A DNA stretch of 64,000 bases from Ciona savignyi (GCA_000149265.1 CH003229.1:659060-723059), one strand, 5' to 3'; positions 23,401 to 42,009 are shown, counted from the first letter of the stretch. Made by a program: numbers and translations. Notes: generated by a model not told the origin, from the sequence alone.

Positions 23401-26400
23401 GATTGGTTTTATGAGCACTGCCAAGCTATGGCTAAGAGATTTAAGAACAAAGGTATAAATGAATTTATATTTAATCATTCCATGTTTTTGACTCACATCA
23501 ACTAAGGCCTTGCACATGTTATCATAAGTGGTCAATAATAAGATTAATACTTGCTTCCAGGGATGTGATTCTTCCTTGTGTGTTGTAGGTATTGTTGTGT
23601 ATTTGTTAATATCGCATATTGCTGTTGTTTGGTATGATTCACCTGAATACGATTCACCTGATATGTAAGGTGCCTGGAAAATACATTTTAACTATGGACC
23701 TGTTGTAAATATATGTGTGCTAGTGTGGCATCTAATGCATTTCTTCTATTATAAGAGAGCACTATCATCTCAGTTGGTGGGGTCCTGACTTTAAACAAGG
23801 TTTTCAAATATGATTTGCAAACACAGAAATGGAGTAAACTGCCAGTAAGTTTCTCGTTGTTGATTTTTAAACATATAAAACAGCAGTTTGACATGAATGA
23901 TAAATTCTTTCTCCATTGGTACATAAACATACATATGTGGGACCAAGGTTTTTTTAACGCATCTTATTGGCCGGGACCAGGTCCCAGAATCCGCTGCCGT
24001 CTATACCTGATACATAATACTCCGTTCCGGCTCCCATGGACACACATGGCGTGGAACTAAACTTGACTGGCAGCAAAACCTCCACTGAATAGGAAAAATA
24101 TTTAAGTTGTATGTGTCTCTGTATGTATGTTTTAATTAATCGCACAACGCTTTATAAAGCAAATAATGACGTAGTGGAAAACAACTGCTTTAAGTCTTAA
24201 TGACGTCATAAGGTGATAAGTATCAATGACGTCATAAGGTGTTGACAGAATAAACACAGTCGGCGTGGATTAACTGAAATGCAGCTTTTGCAAATATTAC
24301 AATAAAATTGCCATACAAAAAAAGTGATCTGGACATCAAACCATACCTGTAGTAAAGGCAATGCACATCCACATCTTGGATTGCAGGGTTATTCACATTC
24401 TTCCAGCCCCAAACATATAAGCGCGACAACAGTCCTTTCGTTTTCAGTCATTTTGTAGCTGAAATTCTTTTCTGATATATTTGGCCGACAGTTTTTCCAT
24501 ATCTTAGAACTATAAACCACAATTTGTTTCAAATTAAAAAAAATAATAAAATAAATCTAAAAGTTAAATTAGTAACAATATTTTAGTTATAAATAGTAAT
24601 TTTCTACTTTGTTTAATATTAGCTTTATTTTACTTAATGTGAGTCGCATCAACCACATAACACACACCATCACAGCTGTAAAACGATAAAATAAACAAAT
24701 ACATGCGACGCAATTCACCTTCTTCACGGGGTCTTTAGATTCGAATCCTTCAAAATTCCAAATTCTATATTGTGCATCCCTAGTCACACCTTGTCAGCAA
24801 GATAGATGTAGCAGTTTGGAGGATGAACTTATGCTTGGTTCCATACTGCTTTGTGACATTCCGACCAGTACATGGGTTAGGATTGTGGTAAATCGATGCT
24901 TTCGGGAATTAATATAATTGTTTTTTATAATGATCACGTTTATTGTTTGTAGAACACGTATGTGAACGACGTATATCTAACAAGTAATTTGCGTCGTATT
25001 TACAACGAGTACACCACCCTATGTATTTTAAACGCCAGTCATTATTGTAATGGATTGGTTAATGTAATGCTTTTAGTTTATTGTTGTTTTGGTTTTGTTT
25101 GTTGTATTTTATGTGTCACTTTGCACTTTATGTGTCACTTTGCACTTATCTATGGTCACTTTGTACGTAAGTTGCACCTCTTCAGGCGTTCTTGCCGTTT
25201 CCATCCGCACACACGGTTTATCAATTGTCGGCACTAATTGTTTTTCGAGCTCTTACCGTTGTCCGGCCTAAACGATTGTGTCAGGGCAGTTCTCGTTGTA
25301 CCTTCTAACAAGTGCACAGTATTTTTCTCTGTCTAAACTTTGAGTTACGTTGTTGAGTATACGAAGTATCGTATGGTGTATTGAGTATTGGTGTATTTAG
25401 TGGTATCGAGTATCGCTATCAGATATCAGTTAACGTTGTCGCAGTTTTTATTATTCTTTTATCTTTTACGTTTTATTAAATCGCCCTATCGTAATGGCGT
25501 ATTATTTACAGTAGACTAAGGCAGACAGGTCTCACGATTGGCCGTTAGAACAGGGTTCTGGGACCACATTCTCTTAGGCGCAAAAGCCGTAACAAATTGG
25601 CGATCTTGGACCCTGTAATCGCTTAGTCTGTCTTAGTTTACCTTACAGCGAGAACTCGTTTTTATAGTTTTTAAAATTGACGTTCGTTATGTCCTTTAAT
25701 TTATTTATGTATCCGCCGGTATTTTCGCCCAAACAAGAACTTGCCGATTTTATAAGGTTTTTTAACTCTTATTTTGAGAGTGTGAAAGCAAACGACGAGG
25801 TTAAGCGTCACTTATTCCTTACCTCAACACCCGAAGAATTAAAATGGCAAATTCAAGCAAAGGATGCTTGTATTTACGAGATACCGTATAAGACGTTAAT
25901 CGAGCGTGCTCTAGGCTTGAGTGGTGGCAATGCTCATCGTGAGTATTTGCGAGCGGAGCTAATACGGCGTTGTCAAATGGCACATGAAAGTAACCAACAA
26001 TTCATATTCGCCGTAAAACACCTAGGTGATCGTGCGTATTCTCTGGATGAGGAAGCACATCTCCGTAATGAAGTAACATATATGGTGTTAATGAGCGGCT
26101 TACTCGACCGCGAGTTAGCAAGAACAATCCCGACTAGAATTGATTATTCCCGTGATTTTTGGGAAGCTGCGCAGTTAATTTTGCAAGGGACGACTTCCCA
26201 TTCGTTAGAAAAAGCTACGATATCATCTACTTTGAGGACCGCGCCAAAACCGGAAGAATCGTTAGAACATATCGCTCTTAAAAACGAAATCGTGCAAGGG
26301 ATTAAGGCGATGAAAGCAATAATCGAAAGCCTACAGCGCACTTTTGTAGATTTCGGCGAGCGCGAGATACGCCAACAACTTCAACAGATTTTAAAGCGAC

Positions 26401-29400
26401 CAACGGAGTACGGCTCATCCTTTGTCGACCGTAAGTGTTTTGGTTGTGGTCGACGCGGACATATTAGGCGATTCTGCCCTGATATCCAACGTCCAGTAGA
26501 CAGGATATACGGGAGAAGACGTATTTCAACCAAGAGTATAAGGTTTGATGAACGTGGAATTACTCGCAGGCGACAATGCTATCAAAGGATCCCTGGAATG
26601 GAGAATCGTCAAATGAACGTAAGCAAAATGAATGACCAAGCTAAAATCGAAAAAGTAGGCTGTACTAAACCGACTGAGTTGCATCGTTTTGCTAATATCC
26701 GGAGATATTAGTCACAAATTCATTTTGGGCTTGGATTTTATGCAAACTAACCGGTGTCGGTTATGTTACAGAACCAACTTTATGTGGTTGGGCGAAGCAA
26801 GCATTCCTTTATTAAATAAATCTTTCGTTTCTGAATGTTAGGAAATACAGGTAGTGGAACCTGTGCAAGATCCCGCTGTTACGGAGTTGATGGTGAACTG
26901 CGCGTCCGAGAGCCCTCCAGATAGAACACTTCGCTCGCCGGTCAATCTGTTGTGCTCCGACACTTCGAGTGACAGGTACGAAGGTCATTTGAGCAACCTA
27001 AACGGTCTGCAGGGGCAGCTGAAGTTCAAGAAAAAAGAGGCCGATATACGTTACGGACACCACAGTTGATGAGTATGGAGGGAAAGTACAATGAAAAAGT
27101 AAACGCGACAACTAGAGTTTTCCAACAAATGCATGGTAAACAACGCAAGACTGGCCAAACTAAGGAGAACAGCGTGGTTAAAAGCCCGATAAGATTATCG
27201 CAACGAATGGTTGGAAATGGTTGGAAAGCGAAACCGGTTGCGGAGACAGCATCGGAGGATTGGAACACAAGATGCTATCAAGAAGAGCAAACGGAAAACG
27301 AAAAGAAAACAAGCACACACCCACACCAATCACACACAATTGACAATGGATTTACACTACCGAAAAGGCCAGCTCGGCCAAGGCGTACACGTCGTCATTC
27401 AGAGTATTTTCACGGCATGGAAATTTGTAACCTCCAGGAGGAGGTTGAATATAGTTGGAGGGTGTAATGGATTGGTTAATGTAATGCTTTTAGTTTATTG
27501 TTGTTTTGGTTTTGTTTGTTATATTGTTTGTAAGCTTTCCACTTTATGTGTCACTTTGCACTTATCTATGGTCACTTTGTACGTAAGTTGCACCTCTTCA
27601 GGCGTTCTTGCCGTTTCCATCCGCACACACGGTTTATCAATTGTCGGCACTAATTGTTTTTCGAGCTCTTACCGTTGTCCGGCCTAAACGATTGTGTCAG
27701 GGCAGTTCTCGTTGTACCTTCTAACAAGTGCACAGTATTTTTCTCTGTCTAAACTTTGAGTTACGTTGTTGAGTATACGAAGTATCGTATGGAGTATTGA
27801 GTATTGGTGTATTTAGTGGTATCGAGTATCGCTATCAGATATCAGTTAACGTTGTCGCAGTTTTTATTATTCTTTTATATTTTACGTTTTATTAAATCGC
27901 CCTATCGTAATGGCGTATTATTTACAGTAGACTAAGGCAGACAGGTCTCACGATTGGCCGTTAGAACAGGGTTCTGGGACCACATTCTCTTAGGCGCAAA
28001 AGCCGTAACATAATCGCAATTAAAATAGGCGTCGAAAAGTCTGCCCTTGGGGTAAATCTTTGATATATATTGTTGTGTATGTAACATACAAAAAATATTG
28101 CCACCAACCGCGTTACTATGCGCTGCATTCTCAGTAATAGAATGCAGCTTTAGAAAATAAAATATTGCCGTGCGTCTTTAGTCTATATTCTAAATTTTTT
28201 GCTGCAAGTTACTGAAATCAGAAATTAGACAAGCACCGACTTTACAAACTTGAAAGGACAGCCTAAAGTAGTGACCTTTTGGTTTGGCGACGAGCGGCCA
28301 AATGCGCTTGCCCCGATAAAGGCTTAAAATAAAGCTGGGGTGCTATAGGATAAATGAGAGGTTGATTTAAAAAGTTGATTTGTAAGGACCGGCCGGGGTT
28401 TAATTAAAATAAAACTGATATTTGTTGATATAAAAAATGCTACTTAGTGGTATTGTGGATTGATTCTATTTTAGCTAAAATAAAATCTGTGTAATAATGT
28501 AATTATAAAAGTAAGTGTAAATCACACAATAAAAAGGGAAATGACCTATTAACAAATATAAAATAGTGATATTTGTCCAGTAATAAAATGTTTATTTATC
28601 ACAGAATCTACCAGTAGGTCGTAAAAGTGGATCAGCTGTTGTTATCGATGACGTTCTCTATTACTTTGGTGGATGCATTAGAACTGATGGCAAACTCACC
28701 GTGTATAACATTGCTCATCGAATGGATTTAAAAAAGAAGAAATTAGAATGGAAGAAGGCAGGTTCAATGAATGTCAAGAGATTTGTTCATGATGCTGCTG
28801 TTTTAAATGGTTGTGTTTCTACATGTTTTGTGGGGTAATGTTTTCTAATGTGTTTGTACCCCAGGTTCAATCTTTGCATTTGGTGGGGCTGATCATACAG
28901 AAACTGATGTTTCATCGGGTGAATGTTATGTTGTTCCACTAAACAAGTGGGTCATTGCTAACCCGATGCAAAAAGCCAGAAGTGGTCATTCTGTCGTTGT
29001 CTTTCAAGGTAGATTAAATTCGTATTAATGCTTGAATTCTCATGCCTATGTTCACAAGTCTTATATTCCTATTTCGACTTAGAAAAGCATAATATTATTG
29101 ATCTGTAAAAATAGACTTTAATGTAGCACCTTCTCCCTAATGTCAAGATGTGTTATGATTAAGTTACATGCATGGCCACTGGGGATATGGTATGCAGCTA
29201 GTTTGATAACTGATTTGTAGATTCTGAACATTGTATTTTTAGTTAGCGCATATGCTTTGTATGCGTTGTTCAATCTCTAGTCTGCATTAAATGGGTTATG
29301 ATCCCATCTTAATCCCTGGCATTTGGTAAAGGGTTCGGCTCTGGAACATGCACCATTCTAGTTAAGTTACCAGAGCTGATACAATGAGTTATACCACAGA

Positions 29401-31424
29401 CCAATTCCGGCTAAATTACTTCCCGAGAAGTGAATAAATCTTTTGTTTTAATATCACAAGTTGACGGACTGTATATATGATTTCATGCATACCTTTGACG
29501 TTTTATTGCAATGGTTTATTGGGCAGTAAGTTTTTTCGTTCATTTGTTAAAGGTAAGTCTTAAATTTTTTTTCTATCTTTATTTGTAAAAAAATATTTAA
29601 ATAGAGTTATTTATCATAAGTTCCAATTTACCCAGATCGCTTATATTCACTGTGTGGATGGAATGGGACAGAAGTTACATCTTCAGTTGAGTGCTATGAT
29701 CCAACATTGGAGTCTTGGACAGAAGTTGCTTCTATGCAAACACCACGAAAGTTGTTTGTTGCTGTGGTGATTGACAACGCCATTTATGCTTTGGGTGAAT
29801 TTATGAATTTACTTTGGTATCATGATAGATAATCATTTATACAGTGTGGAAACCTTACTGTCATAACACCAACGAGGTTATCATTATATACTCATCAACC
29901 ATCAGAAACCTTGTACCGACTGTGCGGTTTTCCTAAAAAATCAGAACCATCCAATTCCCCAAAATTGCACTTACACATTGTAATGTATGTTGAGTGATGA
30001 TGGTTTATTCTGTATTCTATTGTTGTGATTCGGTAGTGGCCATGTAACGTTAGAAATAATTGGTAGAGGAATATGAAAGCAGCATATTTTACTGCAACAC
30101 ACAGTGAAGTCATAATATAGGGGTCATTTAAATAAAGCTTATTATCTCAGTAGTATTGCTTAATCATATGGCAATATTTTTTTCTTGTATTAAGCTGGCC
30201 ATGATGGAGAGCAGCCACTTAAATCAGTGGAGAAATACAATGTTAACGATGGGACTTGGAGTTTTGTGTCGGAGATGAATGTGGCTCGAAATTCCTTTGC
30301 AGCTTGTGTTGCTCAGAACAAGATTTATGTTGTTGGAGGGTAAATATATTTCTTGTCAGTTTGCTGTGTTAGTAAACTTGCCTCTATTCTCTGTGCACGT
30401 TTGTTGAAGTTAAAATTACCTTAACAGTCGGCGCGATGATTGGGTTGTGATGAATAAATAACCAGGCATTATAATTAACGCTCGATTCTAGTTTGTTGTA
30501 TTTAACCAAGCAAATGCGAGGTTCCCGTCAATAAAATTAAAAAAATAAATTATATATAGTTATAAATAAACAGAAAACGTATTAATGTTACAAATTAAGC
30601 CTAAATAGACAATACAAAATACTAATTGACCTACATGATCTAAGAAATAGCATCGCAGAATACTGACAAAAAGGTAGAAGCTGTGTGGCTACACTACTTT
30701 TCAAAAATAAGAAAAAGGTTCTTTTAAGTAGGCTTAACCCAATGCCAGACAGCTTCTACCTGGAGAAAAAAAACTAATCACAAATATTGTAAACTGGAGA
30801 GACTGAATAAAAAAAGTATGTCGAAAGGTGACGCTATAAATATTACAAAACACAGAGTAATGAATAACAGAAATTGATGTACGGTCGTGTGGCCAAATGG
30901 TTAACGCGACCAATACATTTACCGACTCTTATACAAAAAAAAACGGTCCTAGTGACGAGCCCATCATGGGTTCGAAACTTGGCTCGGAAAAAAACAAAAC
31001 AAAAAAAAACAGAAATTGATTGTTGGTGTCAACAATATTTAACAAATTGTAACACCAATTGGGCTTTTACCCATTTTGCAGTAATGAAGCTAAATATCTG
31101 AATGTATAGAAAGTAATACTTTCAGCAACTGGTCTGCTGGCATAATTGATATAAAAGTTTTTATGAAAAAACATCAAAATATAGTAGTTCACCCAGCAGT
31201 ATACAAATGAACAATCAATCCACAAATTGTACTTATTATCACTTGGAATAAATGAGGATTTATAATATATGGTGATTGTTATGTTACTGATTCTCTCTTG
31301 TAGAGTGGATTCCAACGGCAAAGTTGTAACATCGATTGAATGTTACGATCCTCAAACTGACAAGTGGAGCATCGTTGGTGAAACTGAAGCAGAGTTATGC
31401 AACCATTCTCTGGTCGCTGTTTAA
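20415..31424 (+). CDS. BTB-BACK-Kelch (KLHL-type) protein, complete
   Basis: Eleven coding exons: 20415-20633, 20807-20960, 21206-21423, 22909-23055, 23380-23452, 23756-23844, 28605-28809, 28865-29008, 29636-29794, 30195-30339, 31304-31424. They total 1674 nt (557 aa plus stop) with consistent phases. The BTB domain (about residues 30-135) includes DGDFNDIIICVEG and ALVEFMYTGQFEI. BACK follows (ESARILCIEYLSGSISVQNC; PDLVYTAVMNWVKSDVAARE). Six Kelch blades show SVGGVL, YYFGGC, FAFGGAD, YSLCGWNG, YALAGHDG and YVVGGVDS; the double glycine is altered in blades four and five. KLHL proteins are generally CUL3 ubiquitin-ligase adaptors, with the Kelch propeller binding substrate. Which KLHL subfamily this is cannot be told. 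Start chosen at MSMENMTLSISG, the first ATG in frame. The exon 3 donor (AAG|gtcgat) is non-consensus. Intron 6 (4.8 kb) holds an LTR element; intron 3 holds a hAT-like element. Confidence 0.92.
21816..22578. mobile_element. Non-autonomous hAT-like DNA transposon
   Basis: The termini are inverted repeats: CAGGGATGTCCAACCT on the left and AGGTTGGACATCCCTG on the right. Flanking 8-mers GCCAAAAG (21808-21815) and GCCTAGAG (22579-22586) match at six of eight positions, as expected for an aged 8-bp hAT target duplication. GC-rich 'gcggccc' motifs lie just inside both ends. No transposase frame is present. It lies in intron 3 of the Kelch gene. Confidence 0.82.
23210..23330 (-). repeat. tRNA-derived SINE (family A), fragment
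   Basis: It contains 'atcgggtttgggtaaagtgg', 'ggattcaaacttgcagcctt' and 'ccagcttacacattaacact', the reversed tRNA-like head of the family. It lies in a Kelch-gene intron. Confidence 0.55.
23957..24779 (-). pseudogene. Candidate nested exons or decayed gene in Kelch intron 6
   Basis: Three minus-strand blocks look coding. First, 24779-24719, with acceptor ctag and donor AAG|gtgaat, encodes DAQYRIWNFEGFESKDPVKK. Second, roughly 24510-24346 has two partly overlapping frames, one giving IWKNCRPNISEKNFSYKMTE and one NPAIQDVDVHCLYY, which suggests a frameshift; it ends at ACAG|gtatgg. Third, 24084-23957, with a polypyrimidine acceptor ttcctattcag, encodes VEVLLPVKFSSTPCVSMGAG and then EYYVSGIDGSGFWDLVPANK before TAA. 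The third block is more GC-rich than its surroundings. I recognise no family. The phases do not join cleanly, so it is either a decayed gene or chance. Confidence 0.25.
25046..25594 (+). repeat. 5' LTR of the Ty3-like element
   Basis: It starts TGTAATGG and ends GCCGTAACA. It differs from the 3' LTR by a few substitutions and by a small rearrangement of a 'tatgtgtcactttgcactt' repeat near 25108-25147. The ends were set by the points at which the two LTRs stop matching. Confidence 0.92.
25689..26711 (+). CDS. Retrotransposon Gag with CCHC zinc knuckle
   Basis: An uninterrupted 340-codon frame (start MSFNLFMYPPVF) is the Gag of the surrounding LTR element. The N-terminal two thirds (about residues 15-165) resemble a Ty3-type capsid domain, with ELADFIRFFNSYFESVKAND near the start and AHESNQQFIFAVKHLGDRAY in the middle. 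A single CCHC knuckle, CFGCGRRGHIRRFC (about residues 249-262), is the nucleic-acid binding site of the nucleocapsid. Gag packages the element RNA in cytoplasmic particles. Frame integrity suggests recent selection or a recent insertion, although pol is gone. The stop overlaps the start of the protease remnant in another frame. Confidence 0.88.
   Translation: MSFNLFMYPPVFSPKQELADFIRFFNSYFESVKANDEVKRHLFLTSTPEELKWQIQAKDACIYEIPYKTLIERALGLSGGNAHREYLRAELIRRCQMAHESNQQFIFAVKHLGDRAYSLDEEAHLRNEVTYMVLMSGLLDRELARTIPTRIDYSRDFWEAAQLILQGTTSHSLEKATISSTLRTAPKPEESLEHIALKNEIVQGIKAMKAIIESLQRTFVDFGEREIRQQLQQILKRPTEYGSSFVDRKCFGCGRRGHIRRFCPDIQRPVDRIYGRRRISTKSIRFDERGITRRRQCYQRIPGMENRQMNVSKMNDQAKIEKVGCTKPTELHRFANIRRY
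26701..26841 (+). pseudogene. Aspartic protease remnant of the Ty3-like element
   Basis: In a frame different from gag, 47 codons read GDISHKFILGLDFMQTNRCR and continue to a TAG. ILGLDFM is the C-terminal signature of retropepsins. The catalytic DTG half is absent, so the protease is truncated at its front, probably by the internal deletion that also removed most of pol. Confidence 0.65.
26842..27462 (+). other. 3' internal tail of the Ty3-like element
   Basis: This joins the protease remnant to the 3' LTR. One frame (27066-27467) ends with LPKRPARPRRTRRHSEYFHG, which resembles the Arg/Pro-rich C-terminus of Ty3-type Pol polyproteins. That suggests the deletion joined protease to the end of pol. 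No intact domain remains. Confidence 0.5.
27463..28010 (+). repeat. 3' LTR of the Ty3-like element
   Basis: A second copy of the LTR, with the same TG...CA ends, preceded by the purine-rich tract TTGGAGGG. Sequence after 28010 (to 28604) is ordinary AT-rich intron. Confidence 0.92.
30880..30998 (+). repeat. tRNA-Ser-like SINE (family B), best copy
   Basis: It reads 'acggtcgtgtggccaaatgg', 'ttaacgcgacc', a spacer, then 'cccatcatgggttcgaaact' and 'tggctcgg', followed by an A-rich tail. The A and B boxes are both intact in form. It lies in the last Kelch intron, in the sense direction. Confidence 0.85.
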
Positions 31425-31433
31425 ACTTGTGAG

Positions 31434-31439
31434 AATAAA
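31434..31439 (+). promoter_or_regulatory. Polyadenylation signal of the Kelch gene
   Basis: AATAAA lies 10 bases after the stop codon. Further AATAAA motifs occur near 32083, so longer 3' UTRs are possible. Confidence 0.5.
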
Positions 31440-33030
31440 GGAAACACTTTGTGGCTACCATTCAGCGTTTATTGCAACCTGTTGATATATTATGTATATT
31501 AACTGCAGAGTTTTTTTACTATGGTAGATGCACATATGTTTTATGTTATCATCATAGCACAGTCCTGGTTGCACTAATGCAGCAGGATGGACATTGTTAT
31601 GTTGTGTACATTGATATTTACTATTTTCGTCCAAATTAAGTTTATCTGATAAACTTTAGATTATTGTGTTGCAATGTTATTACTTCTCTATTATTGTAGT
31701 TTGCTGTATGCAAACATTTTGATATTTTGAATATGAGTGAACAATCACATTTGCATTATAATAATATTGAACAGAGTGTAGGACTTGTGAATGCATTTCT
31801 TTATTAGCTCTTTTTGTTCCACCATTGCACTATGCAGAAGATATTTTTATTCTGAGATTTTTCATATAAATATTTCTTCATATTAATTTACTGTCAACCC
31901 ATTAGGTTTTAATGCAATATAATTGATTATAAACAATTAAAATGTGATTTCTGTCTAGTTTTGCTTCTCTATTTTATATTAGTATGTTGCATCATTGTAA
32001 TTATCTTTTGTAGATTAGTGTGCAACCAATATTTTTCCATTGTTGGCAAAGCGTGCGGCAACTTTGTATATCTTTATCATAAATAAATGTGTGGTTAGCT
32101 TTATTCTTCAATTTGAAGTTTATTACGTGTAACTTCATTATTATTTCCTATTCGTTTCACTTGTAACTAAACTAAACACTTTAACCTGCAATCTAATTTA
32201 GTTTCATTAAACTTTTTATTGCTTTATCATAGATGAATGTGTGGCGAGCTTTTTTATTTTTAAATCTGAGTAAATGTAGTTCAGCATCATTTATTCCTCT
32301 ACCAATGCAGCTTGGGGAGGTAAACACTTTAGTCACATTTTTATGTAAATAATATTTTATAACCATCTGTATAAACATTATATAACATTTTATGTTTAAA
32401 ACAGGTTAGACGAAGCAAATTTAAAATTAAACTTGACGTAATGCTTTTCTTATCTTGCTGTATGCCATACAAAATATTAGTCTATTCATGTTTAAAATGA
32501 GCCGTTTGTTTTGATTTTAAATTACATTCCGTTGTAGCCTACAAACCACAACCTGTAAATATAGAACACTTTCAACTGGATTTTCTGCCCAGCTCTTTAC
32601 TTTTTTTTGGGGGGGGGGGGTTGTTAAGATAAAAAAAGCAAAATTGTGCACTTATTGCAAGTTGGTGGTCTTAGACCGAACCCCTCGTGCAATGTGGAAA
32701 TTAATCCACTGGGGGTGGTTTCCCTTTGATGTGGTTGCTGGCAGAGACGCCCTTCGCAGGTATCTCTCTACAGCGTTTAAGCCACGCAGGAAGGGGGGTC
32801 TGGGTATAAATTAACAAATAAATATTTAAGAAATTAAAAATCTCTAAAATGCACTGGGAAATTATAAACATACTCCCGCTATACGTTGGTTTTGACTATA
32901 TATCTTAACTAAGAATCAATAAAGTCAGAAAAATCACGTTTGATCATAGCAAACAGTCTGGCAAAATGTCTCAGATCGGGGATTTCTTAAATATCATTAC
33001 ATCTTAAATATCATTAAGAATAGTATGTGA
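31440..33030. other. 3' flank of the Kelch gene
   Basis: T-rich sequence without a convincing exon. A loosely duplicated segment ('atcataaataaatgtgtggt' near 32078 and a variant near 32227) and a run of ten or more G at about 32610 are the only structured features. Confidence 0.5.
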
Positions 33031-33034
33031 TATT

Positions 33035-33265
33035 TATGTTTATCCCCGTGAATGGGAAATGGGGAGGTTAACACAAGGGCAATCACAGATCAGCTCGCGA
33101 CTACCGGCGGGTTTTCCGGAGCTATTGCAGTGTGATGTGGTGATGTGCATGATACACACGTTTTTTTTAATTGGTAAAACCCCTTTATCCGCTGGGTTCA
33201 GGCGGTGTCCGTTAAGTGCCTTGCCCAAGGACACAACCGACTAGCAACCAGTTTAGAACCTTCCG
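33035..33265 (-). repeat. tRNA-derived SINE (family A), reverse
   Basis: Landmarks in order: 'tatccccgtgaatgggaaat', 'taccggcgggttttccggag', 'ctgggttcaggcggtgtccg' and 'taagtgccttgcccaaggac'. A second partial copy in the same orientation follows at 33415-33580. Confidence 0.75.
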
Positions 33266-33414
33266 TGTTTTCCAAATTACGGGATGAAACATAAATATTC
33301 TATTCAATTTTACTTATATTAGACATGACCACAAACCAAGGCAATTACTGGAAACGTTTCAAGTTTGAATATCTGTAACACTGCAAATTTTTTTTGGGGG
33401 AAACGCAAAGGGGG

Positions 33415-33580
33415 GCTATCACTAGACTAATCATCAGATTACATCACCCCTACCATCGTTTTCTAGAGCTATTGCAATGTGTGGTGTACGATTAAGATGT
33501 TCTTTGTATTTGAGTGTCCGCTAAGGTATCTACCCAAGAAAACAACCGATTGTCTTGCGACGAAATTCGGACCTGCAACC
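33415..33580 (-). repeat. tRNA-derived SINE (family A), partial, reverse
   Basis: It contains 'cagattacatcacccctacc' and 'gagctattgcaatgtgtggt', then a degraded head. From 33581 to the HPD stop the sequence is AT-rich with nothing else except the HPD polyadenylation signal. Confidence 0.6.
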
Positions 33581-34038
33581 AAATTGAATTATGTATTCAC
33601 GCTAAAATTGACAAATTCTAAAATTATGTATTTCACACGAGCCACAGTTAATGGATATTTCGTACAAAATTCAGTTTTACGATAAAATCCACACAATTTA
33701 ATAGTCAAGAGTGGTCCACACAAATTCACAGGTTGTGTACAAAATTCAATGTTTGAAAACAATTGATAATTCAAATATTCATTTAAAAAAAATAAACTTT
33801 ACAAAATACCATAAAAACATTTACATTTTTATAATCAGTGATTTAAACATTGTCAAACAATTTATAAATTATTTTCAACAAGATTAAAAGAAAAAATTTA
33901 AATTAAAAAATGGACGAAAATATAAAATAATTATTCGAAATATATTATTTCGTACCAGTTATAGTCCAAATAAAATTAGTGGAAATATTTCATTTAAATA
34001 AAAAAAATAAAAAAAGGAAATTCTCAAATTAGCATTTT

Positions 34039-34044
34039 TTTATT
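34039..34044 (-). promoter_or_regulatory. Polyadenylation signal of HPD
   Basis: AATAAA on the minus strand, 111 bases after the HPD stop codon. Confidence 0.5.
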
Positions 34045-34154
34045 TCACTGGTGGGGCAGGAAATATATAAAAAAGCAAAAAATAGTGGATAAACCAAAAG
34101 TTAAAACAACTTGGTGCCAAGATTATTCTATTAAAACAAATAACAATTTTAAGT

Positions 34155-41004
<6,850 letters not shown>

Positions 41005-42009
41005 GATAATACTTGGTCCAACAAAATTCACAGTATAATGGAGTAAGTGCACAGTAGCAAACTAAAATTCAAAAAAATATTAAAACTTAATTATTTTTGA
41101 TAACTTTCAGTTTATATTTAGACATTTATATAAATAGTTAACGCTGGTGCTGGATTAGTCATAAAATCGCTTACAGTTACAAGTTTACTGGTATATGCAT
41201 TTCGTGCATATATGTCACAGGAAGTAGAGATATTATTTCAGAAACAACTACAAAGCTTGTAATGATGTCATGCCAACACTTGATTCAAATCGTACTAAGT
41301 TTTTAAAATAAGCAACATTGTATAATTGATAAACACCTTCTACAAGGTATTACTATAATGAGGAATACTAACTATGTACTACCTTAATAATAAACAACAC
41401 CAAAAATGGTTAACATAAATTTTAGCGTGTGCCCATCCCTTCCTGTACGTCATGATTGAATCTATTTTTAAAGTTCTGTAACTTTATCTGAGGTGACCGG
41501 CTTGCCCTCTTCGAAGGTTGACAAAGACGCCTTACACCAGTTTTGTAAAATAACTCATTTGAGCTTATTCACACATTTATAAGACGTTGAAATTGCAATA
41601 ATGTCAAAGCACATCTGCACCTAAACTCACCTCGACTCGGACTGGCTGGCTACGAACACCCCTTTTATTATCCAATCAGAAATGAATGTAGTGATGTGGT
41701 TATATCTCGTGTTAACATACCTGACACTGCGTCAGTTTATATACTTAGGGTGGTATGCAGAAACCTTGCTCAGGATCTCGGGTTAGTGGACACAAAAAAG
41801 GCGGCACAACACGTGGTCCGTGAGAAAAGGATAAGTCAGGAAACAGAAGTTTCCTAAGCCGGATTACAGGCTATGTTAAAAAAATAAAGCAAATCTGTAT
41901 AATGCATACCAAAAGCACATTATATATTACATAATGGCGAAATTGCTACAAGGTTACCGGCTATCAGATGACCCTTAAAAGCAAACCAGCATTAGTACAA
42001 AACCTTTAC
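41005..42009. other. HPD upstream region
   Basis: AT-rich sequence 5' of the HPD start. I find no clear TATA box or second 5' exon. A non-coding HPD first exon could be here but cannot be placed. Confidence 0.4.

Larger units (their letters stand above)
25046..28010 (+). mobile_element. Ty3-like LTR retrotransposon, non-autonomous, pol deleted
   Basis: Two direct LTRs of about 549 bp (TGTAATGG...GCCGTAACA) enclose only 1868 bp. A primer-binding site TGGCGATCTTGGACCC lies 3 bases after the 5' LTR. An intact gag is followed by a protease remnant and a 3' tail, then a purine-rich GGAGGAGG...TTGGAGGG stretch just before the 3' LTR. Reverse transcriptase, RNase H and integrase are missing. The flanks (ATTAT on the left, TAATC on the right) show no matching target duplication. 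It lies in Kelch intron 6 in the same orientation as the gene. Confidence 0.92.

Noticed and set aside
25041-28015. Target-site duplication of the Ty3-like element
   Set aside because: The five bases on each side (ATTAT and TAATC) do not match, so none is claimed.
30880-30998. Functional serine tRNA gene
   Set aside because: A and B boxes are present, but the acceptor and anticodon arms do not fold and several diverged copies exist, so it is a SINE.
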